Origin: Hydrogenophaga borbori
Lineage (GTDB): Bacteria > Pseudomonadota > Gammaproteobacteria > Burkholderiales > Burkholderiaceae_C
Direction of reading: 5' to 3'
NCBI RefSeq assembly: GCF_003417535.1
Contig: NZ_QVLS01000002.1
Span: 496,001-560,000, forward strand
Length of the DNA stretch: 64,000 nucleotides
Shown here: positions 24,213 through 32,634 of the stretch, one piece after another
Layout: each line of letters starts with the position of its first letter
Position numbering within the stretch: the first letter of the stretch is position 1
Made by a program: the position numbers and the translations under genes
The notes under the pieces: model-generated
The model's input: the letters and a program-made list of their open reading frames with translations, nothing else
Databases searched by the model: none
What the model was told of the DNA's origin: nothing

Positions 24213-24608
24213 ATGACCACCACCACCGAACTCATCGTCTGCACCACCTGCCGCCCGCCCGGCGCGCCGCGCGAGGGGCTCGCCGCGGGCGAAGAACTGC
24301 TGGACGCCGTGCGCTGGGCCCAGGCGGACGGCCCCGCGAGCGCCATGGCCAGCGTGCGCGTGCGCGGCGTGGCCTGTCTCGGCGGCTGCTCGCGCGCCTG
24401 CACCGTGGCGCTGCAGGCCCCCGGCAAGGCGAGCTACCTGTTCGGCGATCTGGGGCCCGACGCCGAGACCGCGCGCCAGGTGCTGCAGTGCGCCGCCCTG
24501 CACGCCGCCTGCGCCGACGGTCAACTGCCCCGCCAGGCCCGGCCCGAGCGGCTGCGTGGCGGCTTGCTGGCGCGGCTGCCCGCCCCGCTGGCGGCGAGCG
24601 AGGCATGA
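24213..24608 (+). CDS. DUF1636 family metal-binding-type protein
   Basis: 131 residues from the ATG at 24213. It has a CTTCR pair near the N-terminus and CLGGCSRAC (about 53-61), a cysteine arrangement like thioredoxin-fold [2Fe-2S] proteins. DUF1636 genes recur in cobalamin gene clusters. Possible roles are metal or redox handling for cobalt insertion or corrinoid reduction; none is proven by the sequence. It lies 13 bases after cobO and 25 bases before cbiB. Confidence 0.8.
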   Translation: MTTTTELIVCTTCRPPGAPREGLAAGEELLDAVRWAQADGPASAMASVRVRGVACLGGCSRACTVALQAPGKASYLFGDLGPDAETARQVLQCAALHAACADGQLPRQARPERLRGGLLARLPAPLAASEA

Positions 24609-24633
24609 GGGCGCGCGCGGGAGGCGCCGATTG

Positions 24634-25593
24634 ATGGAGGTGTTCGGCCCGTTGTCCGCGCCGGTCATTCCCCTGGCGCTGCTGCTGGCGCTGGCGCTGG
24701 ACCGCGCGCTGGGCGAGCCGCCCGCGCGCTGGCACCCGGTGGTGGCCATGGGGCACTACCTCGGCTTCATGGGCCGGCGCGTGGCGCCGCGGGTGGGCGC
24801 GCCGCCCCGGCCGGCGCGGGCCTTCATCGGCGGCGCGCTGGCCTGGGGCCTGGGCGCGCTGGGGGTACTGGCCCTGGCGGTCGCGCTGAACCGGCTGGTG
24901 GCTGGCTGGGCGCTCGGGGCGCAGGCGCTGGCGCTGGGCGCGCTGCTCAAACCCCTGCTGTCGTGGCGCATGCTGCGCGACGAGGTGGCGGCGGTGGAGG
25001 GCGCCCTGGGCGAATCGCTGGCCGCCGGTCGCGCGCGCCTGGCCTGGCTGGTGAGCCGCGACGTCACCACGCTCGACGCCTCTCAGGTGCGCGAAAGCGC
25101 CATCGAATCGCTGGCCGAGAACCTGAACGACTCGGTGGTGGCGCCGCTGTTCTGGTTCGCGCTGGCGGGCCTGCCGGGCGCCGCGCTCTACCGCTTCGCC
25201 AACACCGCCGACGCCATGTGGGGCTACCGCGGCGAGCGCCAGGGCCGCGACTGGACTTGGGCCGGCAAGTGGGCCGCGCGCGCGGACGACGCGCTGTCCT
25301 GGCTGCCGGCGCGCCTCACGGCCCTGCTGCTGAGCCCGCTGCGGCTGTGGCCCGCGCTGGCGGGCGAGGCCGCCCGCACGTCCTCGCCCAACAGCGGCTG
25401 GCCCATGGCGGCCATGGCGCTGGCCTTGGGCGTGCGCCTGCGCAAGCCCGGCGTGTACGCGCTCAACGCCGACGGGCGCGCGCCCGAGGCCGCCGACACC
25501 CGGCGCGCGCTGCGCCGCGCCGGCCGCGCGCTGGCCGGGCTGGTGGCGCTCGCGCTGCTGTGGGCCTGGTTCGAATGGAGCCCCTGGACATGA
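24634..25593 (+). CDS. cbiB: Adenosylcobinamide-phosphate synthase
   Basis: 319 residues with several membrane helices, LALDRALGEPPARWHPVVAMG near the N-terminus, and the conserved ESLAENLNDSVVAPLFWFALAGLPGAALYRFANTADAMWGY region. It joins (R)-1-aminopropan-2-ol phosphate, or aminopropanol, to the f side chain of adenosylcobyric acid at the inner membrane. Start ATG at 24634 is preceded by GGGAGG. It overlaps the next gene as ATGA. CobD is the alternative name in the aerobic-pathway nomenclature. Confidence 0.93.
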   Translation: MEVFGPLSAPVIPLALLLALALDRALGEPPARWHPVVAMGHYLGFMGRRVAPRVGAPPRPARAFIGGALAWGLGALGVLALAVALNRLVAGWALGAQALALGALLKPLLSWRMLRDEVAAVEGALGESLAAGRARLAWLVSRDVTTLDASQVRESAIESLAENLNDSVVAPLFWFALAGLPGAALYRFANTADAMWGYRGERQGRDWTWAGKWAARADDALSWLPARLTALLLSPLRLWPALAGEAARTSSPNSGWPMAAMALALGVRLRKPGVYALNADGRAPEAADTRRALRRAGRALAGLVALALLWAWFEWSPWT

Positions 25594-26609
25594 GCTTCCC
25601 GACCCCCGCCGCGCATGGCGGCCCCGACGCGCTGGGCGCGCCTGCGCACGACTTCTCCACCAACGCCAACGCCCTTGGGCCCTGTCCCATGGCGCTGCTG
25701 GCCATCGCGCGGGCCGATGCCTCGCGCTACCCCGATCCCGCCAGCACGCGCCTGAAGGCCGCGCTGGCCGACTTCCACGGCGTGGCCCCCGAGCGCTTGC
25801 TGCTGCTGGCCAGCGCGAGCGAGGGCATCCAGCGCTTCTCGGCCTGGGCCGCGCGAACGGCGGGCGCCTGCGTGTGGCTGCCGCCGCACCACTACGGCGA
25901 TCTGTCGCGCGCCGCCGGGGCCTGGGGACTCGTGCGAACGGACGACCCGGGCCGTGCGCGCCTGCTCTGGGCCTGCGAGCCCTCGTCGCCGCTGGGCCAG
26001 GCCGAGGCCGGCCTCGCCGAGCGCGTGGTCGGCCTGCGCCCGGACCAGGCCCTGGTGCTCGATCAGGCCTACGCGCCGCTGCGCCTGAGCGGCGCGCCTT
26101 CGCTGGACGGCGCCGCGCTGGACCGCGTGTGGCGCCTGGTCTCGCCCAACAAGGCCCTAGGCCTCACCGGCGTGCGCGGCGCCTACGCCATCGCGCCGCT
26201 GGCCGCGCGCCAGGCCATGGCCGAGCTGGAGGCGCTGGCGCCGTCCTGGCCGCTGGGCGCGCACGCCGAGGCCATGCTCATGGCCTGGACCGCGCCCGAC
26301 ACCCAGCGATGGCTGGGCGACGGCCTGGACACCTTGCGCGAATGGAAGGCCGCCCAGGCCGCGCTCTGCGAATCGCTGGGCTGGACCGTGCTGCCCAGCG
26401 AGGCCAACTATTTCGTCGCGCGCCTGTCCGAGGCGAGCGACATCGAGTCGCTGCCCGGCTTGCGCCGCGACCATGGCGTGAAGCTGCGCGACGCCGCCTC
26501 CTTCGGCCTGCCGGGCCAGGTACGACTGGGCGTGCGTTCACCCGAGGATCAAGCCGCCCTGCGCGCGGCCTGGCCCCGCGCGCGCGGCGGCGACAATTCC
26601 GCGCGGTGA
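25590..26609 (+). CDS. cobD: Threonine-phosphate decarboxylase (PLP, aminotransferase fold)
   Basis: 339 residues, class I/II aminotransferase fold. N-terminal [14 protein letters not shown] binds substrate carboxylate in this family, and the PLP lysine lies in [17 protein letters not shown] (about 190). The product, aminopropanol phosphate, is used by CbiB encoded just upstream. ATG at 25590 overlaps the cbiB stop; an in-frame ATG at 25575 is less likely. It is named CobD in Salmonella and CobC in Pseudomonas. A histidinol-phosphate aminotransferase could look similar, but the setting argues for the cobalamin enzyme. Confidence 0.85.
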   Translation: MSFPTPAAHGGPDALGAPAHDFSTNANALGPCPMALLAIARADASRYPDPASTRLKAALADFHGVAPERLLLLASASEGIQRFSAWAARTAGACVWLPPHHYGDLSRAAGAWGLVRTDDPGRARLLWACEPSSPLGQAEAGLAERVVGLRPDQALVLDQAYAPLRLSGAPSLDGAALDRVWRLVSPNKALGLTGVRGAYAIAPLAARQAMAELEALAPSWPLGAHAEAMLMAWTAPDTQRWLGDGLDTLREWKAAQAALCESLGWTVLPSEANYFVARLSEASDIESLPGLRRDHGVKLRDAASFGLPGQVRLGVRSPEDQAALRAAWPRARGGDNSAR

Positions 26610-26646
26610 CGGCCCCCGCCGCCGCCTTGAGAGAGAAAGACCCCCC

Positions 26647-27657
26647 ATGCAAGACACCGCCGAACAGACCATCCGCCTCATGCCGCGCGCCAGCGCGGCA
26701 CCGTGCGCGCCGTCCACCGACCGCTGGAGCGTCGAGGCCATCGAGGCCCTGTTCGATCTGCCCTTCGCCGACCTCATCCACCGCGCCCAGACCGTGCACC
26801 GCGAGCACCACGACCCGCACGAGGTGGAACTGGCCACGCTGCTGTCCGTCAAGACCGGCGGCTGCCCCGAGGACTGCGGCTACTGCCCGCAGTCGGTGCA
26901 CTTCGACACCGGCGTGCAGGCCGGCAAGCTGATGGCCGTGGACGCCGTGCGCGAGGCCGCGCAGCGCGCCAAGGCCGCGGGCGCCACGCGCTTTTGCATG
27001 GGCGCGGCCTGGCGCGCGCCGAAAGACCGCGACGTGCAGGCCGTGGCCGAGCTGGTGCGCGCCGTCAAGGCCGAGGGCCTGGAGGCCTGCGCCACCCTGG
27101 GCATGCTGGACGAGGGCCACGCCGAGCAGCTGCGCGACGCGGGCCTGGACTACTACAACCACAACCTCGACAGCGACCCCGACTTCTACGGCGACATCAT
27201 CTCCACGCGCGACTACCAGGACCGCCTGGACACGCTGGCGCGCGTGCGCGGCGCGGGCGTGAAGGTCTGCTGCGGCGGCATCGTGGGCCTGGGCGAGTCG
27301 CGCCGCCAGCGCGCCGGCCTGGTCGCGCAGCTCGCCAACCTGTCGCCCGACTACCCCGAGTCGGTGCCCATCAACCACCTGGTGAAGGTGGCCGGCACGC
27401 CGCTGGCCGACCAGCCCGACCTCGACCCCCTGGAGTTCGTGCGCACCATCGCGGTGGCGCGCATCACCATGCCGCGCGCGCGCGTGCGCCTGTCGGCCGG
27501 GCGCCAGCAGATGGGCGAGGCCGTGCAGGCCCTGTGTTTCCTGGCCGGGGCCAACAGCATCTTCTACGGCGACAAGCTGCTCACCACCGGCAACCCCGAC
27601 GTGGCGGCCGACCAGGCGCTGCTGGACAAGCTGGGCCTGCGCGCCCGGCGGGGCTGA
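26647..27657 (+). CDS. bioB: Biotin synthase
   Basis: 336 residues, a radical SAM enzyme. The cluster-binding motif is [13 protein letters not shown] (CxxxCxxC, about 75-85). [21 protein letters not shown] and [13 protein letters not shown] match BioB closely, including the arginine that ligates the [2Fe-2S] sulfur donor cluster. It inserts sulfur into dethiobiotin. It is unexpected within a cobalamin operon; no other bio gene is in the window. A 37-base gap with a purine-rich GAGAGAAAGA ribosome site separates it from the decarboxylase gene. Confidence 0.96.
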   Translation: MQDTAEQTIRLMPRASAAPCAPSTDRWSVEAIEALFDLPFADLIHRAQTVHREHHDPHEVELATLLSVKTGGCPEDCGYCPQSVHFDTGVQAGKLMAVDAVREAAQRAKAAGATRFCMGAAWRAPKDRDVQAVAELVRAVKAEGLEACATLGMLDEGHAEQLRDAGLDYYNHNLDSDPDFYGDIISTRDYQDRLDTLARVRGAGVKVCCGGIVGLGESRRQRAGLVAQLANLSPDYPESVPINHLVKVAGTPLADQPDLDPLEFVRTIAVARITMPRARVRLSAGRQQMGEAVQALCFLAGANSIFYGDKLLTTGNPDVAADQALLDKLGLRARRG

Positions 27658-27661
27658 CGCC

Positions 27662-29125
27662 ATGGCCGCGGTTTGCGTGATGGTGCTGGGCACCAGCAGC
27701 GGGGCGGGCAAGAGCTGGATCGCCACCGCCCTGTGCCGCCACTACGCGCGCCAGGGCCTCAAGGTGGCGCCGTTCAAGTCGCAGAACATGAGCAACAACG
27801 CGCGCGTGGTGGCCGGGCCCGGCGGCGCCTGGGGCGAGATCGGCAGCGCGCAGTACTTCCAGGCCCTGGCCGCGCGTGCCGAGCCCGACGTGCGCATGAA
27901 CCCGGTGCTGCTCAAGCCCGAGGCCGACACCCACAGCCAGTTCGTGCTCCTGGGCCGCGTCGACGAGGCCATCACGCGCCTGCCCTGGCCGCAGCGCGGC
28001 GCCAAGGCCTGGCCGGCGGTGGCCGAGTCGCTGCGCGCGCTGCGCGCCGAGAACGACGTGGTGGTGATCGAGGGCGCGGGCTCGCCGGCCGAGATCAACC
28101 TCATGCGCCATGACATCGTGAACCTGCGCATCGCGCGCGAGGCCGAGGCGCGCTGCTGGCTGGTCACCGACATCGACCGCGGCGGCGCCTTCGCGCACCT
28201 CTACGGCACCTGGGCGCTGCTGCCGCGCGCCGACCGCGCGCGCCTGCGCGGCTTCGTGCTCAACAAGTTCCGCGGCGACGAATCCCTGCTCGATCCCGCG
28301 CCGCGGCGGCTGCAGACGCTCACCGGCGTGCCCACCGTTGGCGTGATTCCCATGCAGTGGCACCACGGCCTGCCCGAGGAGGACGGCGTCTTCGACGACC
28401 GCTCGCACGCGGCCGGCGCGGTGCACACCAGCATCGCCGTGGTCGCCTGGCCGCGCATCAGCAACCTCGACGAGTTCCAGCCGCTGAAGAACCTGCCTGG
28501 CGTGCGCCTGCGTTGGGTGCGCTCGCCGGCCGAGGGCGCCGGGGCCGACGTGATCGTGCTGCCCGGCAGCAAGGCCACGGCCGCCGACCTGGCCTGGCTG
28601 CGCGCGCAGGGCCTGGACCGCTGGGTGGCCGAGCACGCCGCGCGCGGCGGCCGCGTGCTCGGCGTGTGCGGCGGCCTGCAGGTGCTGGGCGAGGCGCTCA
28701 TCGACACCGAAGGCATCGACGGCAACGCGCCCGGCCTGGGCCTGCTGCCGCTGGTCACCACCTTCGAGCGCGACAAGACCGTGCGCCGCACCGAGGCGCG
28801 TTTCGGTACCGTGCACGGGCCCTGGTCTGCGCTGTCGGGCGTGCCGGTGCGCGGCTACGAAATCCACCACGGCCAGACCGCGCCGCACCCGGCCCTGCAG
28901 GCGGCCGGACAGACGGCGCACGAGGCCATGCCCGGCCTGGCCTGGCAAAACCGCGACGGCAACGTGCTGGGCCTGTACCTGCACGGCCTGTTCGAGGACG
29001 ATCGCGTGCTTCAGGCCCTGTTCGGTGCCCGCGTGCCCACGCTGGAGACAGTGTTCGAGCGCCTGGCCGACACCCTGCAGGCCCACGTGGCCCCGGGCGC
29101 GCTGGACGCGCTCATCGCTTCATGA
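27662..29125 (+). CDS. cobQ: Cobyric acid synthase
   Basis: 487 residues. N-terminal P-loop VLGTSSGAGKSWIATALCR, FKSQNMSNNARV, then a C-terminal amidotransferase with the nucleophile in LGVCGGLQVLGE and the closing GYEIHHGQT and LYLHGLFED motifs. It amidates the b, d, e and g side chains of adenosylcobyrinate diamide. It starts four bases after bioB and overlaps cobT as ATGA. Confidence 0.95.
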   Translation: MAAVCVMVLGTSSGAGKSWIATALCRHYARQGLKVAPFKSQNMSNNARVVAGPGGAWGEIGSAQYFQALAARAEPDVRMNPVLLKPEADTHSQFVLLGRVDEAITRLPWPQRGAKAWPAVAESLRALRAENDVVVIEGAGSPAEINLMRHDIVNLRIAREAEARCWLVTDIDRGGAFAHLYGTWALLPRADRARLRGFVLNKFRGDESLLDPAPRRLQTLTGVPTVGVIPMQWHHGLPEEDGVFDDRSHAAGAVHTSIAVVAWPRISNLDEFQPLKNLPGVRLRWVRSPAEGAGADVIVLPGSKATAADLAWLRAQGLDRWVAEHAARGGRVLGVCGGLQVLGEALIDTEGIDGNAPGLGLLPLVTTFERDKTVRRTEARFGTVHGPWSALSGVPVRGYEIHHGQTAPHPALQAAGQTAHEAMPGLAWQNRDGNVLGLYLHGLFEDDRVLQALFGARVPTLETVFERLADTLQAHVAPGALDALIAS

Positions 29126-30261
29126 GCAACACCATGCCCCACACCACCCCTTCTCCTTTCCGCGTGCCGGAGATCGCCGACCTGCACGACGCCGCGCTGG
29201 CCGCCGCGCTGCAGGCCGCCATCGACGGCAAGACCAAGCCCCTGGGTTCGCTCGGGCGCATCGAATGGTTGGCGCAGCGCGTCGGCGCCGTGCTGGGCAC
29301 GGCCACGCCCGAGCTGCGCGAGCCGCAGATGCTGGTGTGCGCGGCCGACCACGGCCTGGCCGCGCGTGGTGTGTCGGCCTACCCGAGCGAGGTCACGCAC
29401 CAGATGGTGCGCAATTTCGTCGCCGGCGGCGCGGCGGTGAGCGTGCTGGCGCGCCAGCACGGCATCGCCCTCACCGTGGTGGACTGCGGCGTGCGAGAGG
29501 CCGTGCCCGAGCAGCCCGGCCTGCTGTCGCGCCGCCTGGGCCCGGGCACGCAGGACGCACTGGAAGGCCCGGCCATGAGCGCCGAGCAGTGCGAGCAGGC
29601 CCTGGCCCACGGCGCCGACGTGGTGCGCGGCCTGCCCGGCAACGCGCTGCTGCTCGGCGAAATGGGCATCGGCAACACCTCGGCCGCTTCGCTGCTGCTG
29701 GCGCGCCTGGGCGGCTTCGAGGTGAGCGACGTCACCGGTGCCGGCACCGGCCTGGACGCCGATGCCGTGCTGCGCAAGATCGGCGTGCTGCGCGCCGTGC
29801 TGCAGCGCCACGCGCAGGCGCGCGAACCCCTGGCCGCGCTGGCGGCCTTCGGCGGCTTCGAGATCGCCACGCTCGCGGGCGCGGCGCTGCAGGCCGCCGC
29901 CGAGCGGCGCGTCATCCTGGTCGACGGCTTCATCGCCAGCAGCGCGGTGCTGGTGGCCAGCAAGCTGCGCCCGCACCTGCTGCAGCGCTGCGTGTTCGCG
30001 CACCGCTCGGGCGAGCGCGGGCACGCGCTCATGCTGGCCCACCTGCGGGCCGACCCCTTGCTCGACCTCGGCCTTCGCCTGGGCGAAGGCTCGGGCGCGG
30101 CCCTGGCGTGGCCGCTGCTGCAAAGCGCCTGCGCGCTGCTCAACCAGATGGCCAGCTTCGCCAGCGCGGGCGTGTCGCAGTCGGCCATCGACGCGGCGCC
30201 CACCGCGCGGGCCGAGCCCGAGCTCACGGCGGCCGACGCCTCGCGCAAGCCCGCTCGATGA
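29122..30261 (+). CDS. cobT: Nicotinate-nucleotide-dimethylbenzimidazole phosphoribosyltransferase
   Basis: 379 residues including a slightly extended N-terminus. KTKPLGSLGRIEWLAQRVG, CAADHGLAARGVSAYPSEVTHQMV, GEMGIGNTSAA and the catalytic-glutamate motif LRLGEGSGAAL are all present. It makes alpha-ribazole phosphate, the lower ligand precursor. ATG at 29122 overlaps the cobQ stop and the stop overlaps cobS. Synthesis of dimethylbenzimidazole itself (bluB) is not in the window. Confidence 0.95.
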   Translation: MSNTMPHTTPSPFRVPEIADLHDAALAAALQAAIDGKTKPLGSLGRIEWLAQRVGAVLGTATPELREPQMLVCAADHGLAARGVSAYPSEVTHQMVRNFVAGGAAVSVLARQHGIALTVVDCGVREAVPEQPGLLSRRLGPGTQDALEGPAMSAEQCEQALAHGADVVRGLPGNALLLGEMGIGNTSAASLLLARLGGFEVSDVTGAGTGLDADAVLRKIGVLRAVLQRHAQAREPLAALAAFGGFEIATLAGAALQAAAERRVILVDGFIASSAVLVASKLRPHLLQRCVFAHRSGERGHALMLAHLRADPLLDLGLRLGEGSGAALAWPLLQSACALLNQMASFASAGVSQSAIDAAPTARAEPELTAADASRKPAR

Positions 30262-31079
30262 GCCGCTTCCTCAGGCACTACCTGCTGGCCCTGCAGTTCT
30301 TCACGCGCGTGCCCGTCACCGGCCGCCTGGCCGCCTGGGTGGGCTACAGCCCGGCCATGCTGCGCGCCAGCGCGGCGCATTTTCCTGGGGTGGGCTGGCT
30401 GGTGGGCCTGTGGGTGGCGGCGGTGTTCGCCGCCTTGCTGTGGGCCTTGCCCGCGCTGCCCGCCGCGCCCTGGGTGGCGGCGCTGGGCGCCACCGTGGCT
30501 GGCGTGCTCATGACCGGCGCCTTCCACGAGGACGGGCTGGCGGACCTGGCCGACGGCCTGGGCGGCAGCGCGGACCGCGCGCGGGCGCTGGACATCATGA
30601 AGGACTCGCGCATCGGCAGCTTCGGCGCCGTCGCGCTGGTGCTGGCGCTGTTGGGCAAGGTGGCCTTGCTCGCGCTGCTGGCGCAGGGGGAACCGGCGCG
30701 CGCGGTGGCGGCGCTGTTCCTGGCGCAGGTGGTGTCGCGCGCGGCGCCGCTGGCGGTCATCTACACGCAGCCGCACGTGGGCGACGTGGCGGGCTCCAAG
30801 AGCAAGCCGCTGGCCGATGGCCTGACGCTGGCCGCGCTCCTGGCCGGCCTGTCGTGGATGGCGCTGGCGCTGCTGGTGGTGGTGGCGCGCTTTCCCGGCA
30901 TGGGCTGGTGGGCCGGCGTGCTGGGCGCGGCGCTGGGCACCGCCTGGATGGCGCGCCTGCTGTGGCGCCGCCTGCGGGGCTTCACCGGCGACGGCCTGGG
31001 CGCCACGCAGCAGGTGGCCGAGCTGCTGTTCTACCTGGGCCTGGCCGTCGCCTGGTCTGTCGAAGGACCCACCGCATGA
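30258..31079 (+). CDS. cobS: Adenosylcobinamide-GDP ribazoletransferase (cobalamin synthase)
   Basis: 273 residues, polytopic inner-membrane protein. The acidic motif GAFHEDGLADLADGLGG, followed by DIMKDSRIGSFGAVAL, is diagnostic of CobS/CobV. It joins adenosylcobinamide-GDP to alpha-ribazole (phosphate), completing the nucleotide loop. It is coupled on both sides by ATGA overlaps. Confidence 0.94.
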   Translation: MSRFLRHYLLALQFFTRVPVTGRLAAWVGYSPAMLRASAAHFPGVGWLVGLWVAAVFAALLWALPALPAAPWVAALGATVAGVLMTGAFHEDGLADLADGLGGSADRARALDIMKDSRIGSFGAVALVLALLGKVALLALLAQGEPARAVAALFLAQVVSRAAPLAVIYTQPHVGDVAGSKSKPLADGLTLAALLAGLSWMALALLVVVARFPGMGWWAGVLGAALGTAWMARLLWRRLRGFTGDGLGATQQVAELLFYLGLAVAWSVEGPTA

Positions 31080-31630
31080 AGCTCTGGTTGATCCGCCATG
31101 CCGCCGTGGCCTTGCCGCCGGGCCTGTGCTACGGCATCACCGACGCGCCCGCGCGCGCCGACGCCACGCGGCAGGCCGCCGAGGCCGTGGCCGCCCGGCT
31201 GCCGCGGCATGTGCCGCTGTGGGTGTCGGGCCTGGTCCGCGCGCAGCAGCTGGCGGCCGCGCTGCAGCACCTGCGGCCCGACCTGGGCGCCGCGCGCGTG
31301 GAGCCGCGCCTGAACGAGATGGACTTCGGCCGCTGGGAGATGCGGGCCTGGGAGGCCATCCCGCGCGCGGCCTTCGACGACTGGATGGCCGACTTCTCGC
31401 ACCACCGCTTCGGCGGCGAGGAAAGCACGCAGCAGGTGATCGACCGCGTGGCCGAGGTCGTGCTGGCCTTGCATGCGGCCGGTATCCGCGAGGCGGCCTG
31501 GGTCACGCACGCGGGGGTGGTCCGTGCGGCGCTGTACCTGCGCGAGCACGGTCCGCGCACCATCGCGGGCGCGCACGAATGGCCCGAGCGGGTGATCGAG
31601 CCGGGGGGCTGCGTGGAGCTGGTGTTCTGA
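31076..31630 (+). CDS. cobC: Alpha-ribazole phosphatase (histidine phosphatase family)
   Basis: 184 residues. Phosphohistidine motif LWLIRHAAV at the N-terminus (the usual RHG is RHA here), substrate segment RLNEMDFGRWEMRAWEAIP, and second catalytic histidine in WVTHAGVVRA. It removes the 5' phosphate from alpha-ribazole phosphate or adenosylcobalamin phosphate. The position after cobS supports CobC rather than a general phosphoglycerate mutase. It is the last gene of the riboswitch-led operon. Confidence 0.9.
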   Translation: MKLWLIRHAAVALPPGLCYGITDAPARADATRQAAEAVAARLPRHVPLWVSGLVRAQQLAAALQHLRPDLGAARVEPRLNEMDFGRWEMRAWEAIPRAAFDDWMADFSHHRFGGEESTQQVIDRVAEVVLALHAAGIREAAWVTHAGVVRAALYLREHGPRTIAGAHEWPERVIEPGGCVELVF

Positions 31631-31671
31631 GGAGCGTTGGGGGCGGCGCGTTTCGCAGGGCGCTGCTGTGT

Positions 31672-31749
31672 GTCTCTGCTTTTGGCCGCTGCTTCGCGTC
31701 TCTGCTTTTCGCCGCTGCTTCGCGTCTCTGCTTTGAGCCGCTGCTTCGC
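31672..31749 (+). repeat. Three 26-bp tandem repeats
   Basis: Units at 31672-31697, 31698-31723 and 31724-31749, each beginning GTCTCTGCTTT and ending GCCGCTGCTTCGC, with differences only at two or three central bases. They lie about 40 bases beyond the cobC stop. Confidence 0.9.
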
Positions 31750-31771
31750 GAGGGCCGCCGGTGTGGGTGCC

Positions 31772-32139
31772 CGTTCTCCGGCCCACGCTCGCGGGCGTCG
31801 GCCCGGGTAGGCCCACGTTGTTTCACGAACACCGGGCTGGCGCTCAGCCTCTGTGGCAGCCGCGAATGGGGCCTGCGCCCGGGCACCCACACCGCCGTCC
31901 CCAGTGGCGTGCAGGCAAGCCAAAAGAAGAAGGAAGCCCGCGGGCAGGAAGACGGAAAACCGGGAAGTAGGGAAACCGGGCTTTCCTTGCGGTGTGCTGG
32001 GGTGCGGGTGGGACGGATGGTGGGGTCCGCGGGCGCAGGCCCCATTCGCGGTTGCCACAGAGGCTGAGCGCCGACCCGGTGTTCACGAAACAACGCTGGC
32101 TTACCCGGGCCGACGCCCGCGAGCGTGGGCCGGAGAACG
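31772..32139. repeat. Long inverted repeat (109-bp arms, 149-bp spacer)
   Basis: Left arm 31772-31880 and right arm 32031-32139 are reverse complements with eight mismatches (about 93% identity). Both arms begin with CGTTCTCCGGCCCACGCTCG in the inward direction and contain GGCGCTCAGCCTCTGTGGCA and CCGCGAATGGGGCCTGCGCC. A transcript through this region would fold into a very long hairpin. No transposase or target-site duplication was recognised. Confidence 0.88.
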
Positions 32140-32173
32140 CGGACCACGCCAGCCGTCCGCGCGAGGTCGTGGA

Positions 32174-32206
32174 GCGAAGAGCGAAGAGCAAAGAGCGAAG
32201 AGCGAA
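32174..32206 (+). repeat. 7-bp tandem repeat (GCGAAGA)n
   Basis: About 4.7 copies of GCGAAGA (one unit GCAAAGA) in a row, about 75 bases upstream of the YbjQ-like start. Such an array can change length by replication slippage. Confidence 0.85.
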
Positions 32207-32279
32207 CGGGCCCCACGCTGCGCTAAGCTGCCCCTTCACCCGACCCGGGTAGGCCATTCAAAACAAACGGAGCGTACGC

Positions 32280-32624
32280 ATGGGCTGGTTTTCCAAGGCA
32301 CCCACCGGTTTCTTCCTCAGCACCACCACACCGCCCGGCGTGGAACGCGACCAGATGCTGGGCGTGGTGCATGGCGAGGCCATCATCGGCGCCAACATCT
32401 TCCGCGACATGTTCTCCTCCATCCGCGACGTCGTCGGCGGGCGCGCCGGTGGCTACGAGCGCGCGCTGTCCGGCGCGCGCGACGCAGCGGTGGAAGACCT
32501 CGTCGAATCGGCCCGCGAACTCGGCGCCAACGGCGTCATCGGCATCGACTTCGACTACGAGGTACTGGGCGAGGCCAACGGCATGATGATGGTCGCCGTG
32601 AGCGGGACGGCGGTGAAGCTCTGA
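32280..32624 (+). CDS. YbjQ/UPF0145 family protein
   Basis: 114 residues: FFLSTTTPPGVERDQMLGVVHGEAIIGANIFRDMFSSIRDVVGGRAGGYERALSGARDAAVEDLVESARELGANGVIGIDFDYEVLG is the YbjQ fold, a small pentamer-forming protein family often annotated as heavy-metal-binding without direct proof. CGGAG stands before the ATG. It is transcribed away from the repeat region and convergent with the GST gene. Function unknown. Confidence 0.85.
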   Translation: MGWFSKAPTGFFLSTTTPPGVERDQMLGVVHGEAIIGANIFRDMFSSIRDVVGGRAGGYERALSGARDAAVEDLVESARELGANGVIGIDFDYEVLGEANGMMMVAVSGTAVKL

Positions 32625-32634
32625 GCCCCCTGGC

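Larger units (their letters stand above)
31631..32279. other. Gene-free repeat-rich region
   Basis: 649 bases between cobC and the YbjQ-like gene with no convincing coding frame; the long open frames here follow from base composition and cross repeats. It contains three 26-bp tandem units, a near-perfect 109-bp inverted repeat, and a 7-bp purine-rich tandem array. No terminator with a U-tract was found for the cobalamin operon. Confidence 0.8.

Noticed and set aside
31672..31749. CRISPR-like appearance of the tandem repeats
   Set aside because: Units are directly contiguous with no spacers and there are no cas genes.
31631..32257. Several open frames of 60-240 codons in the repeat region
   Set aside because: They cross the tandem and inverted repeats, occur on both strands with similar arginine/proline-rich content, and lack ribosome sites or domain resemblance.
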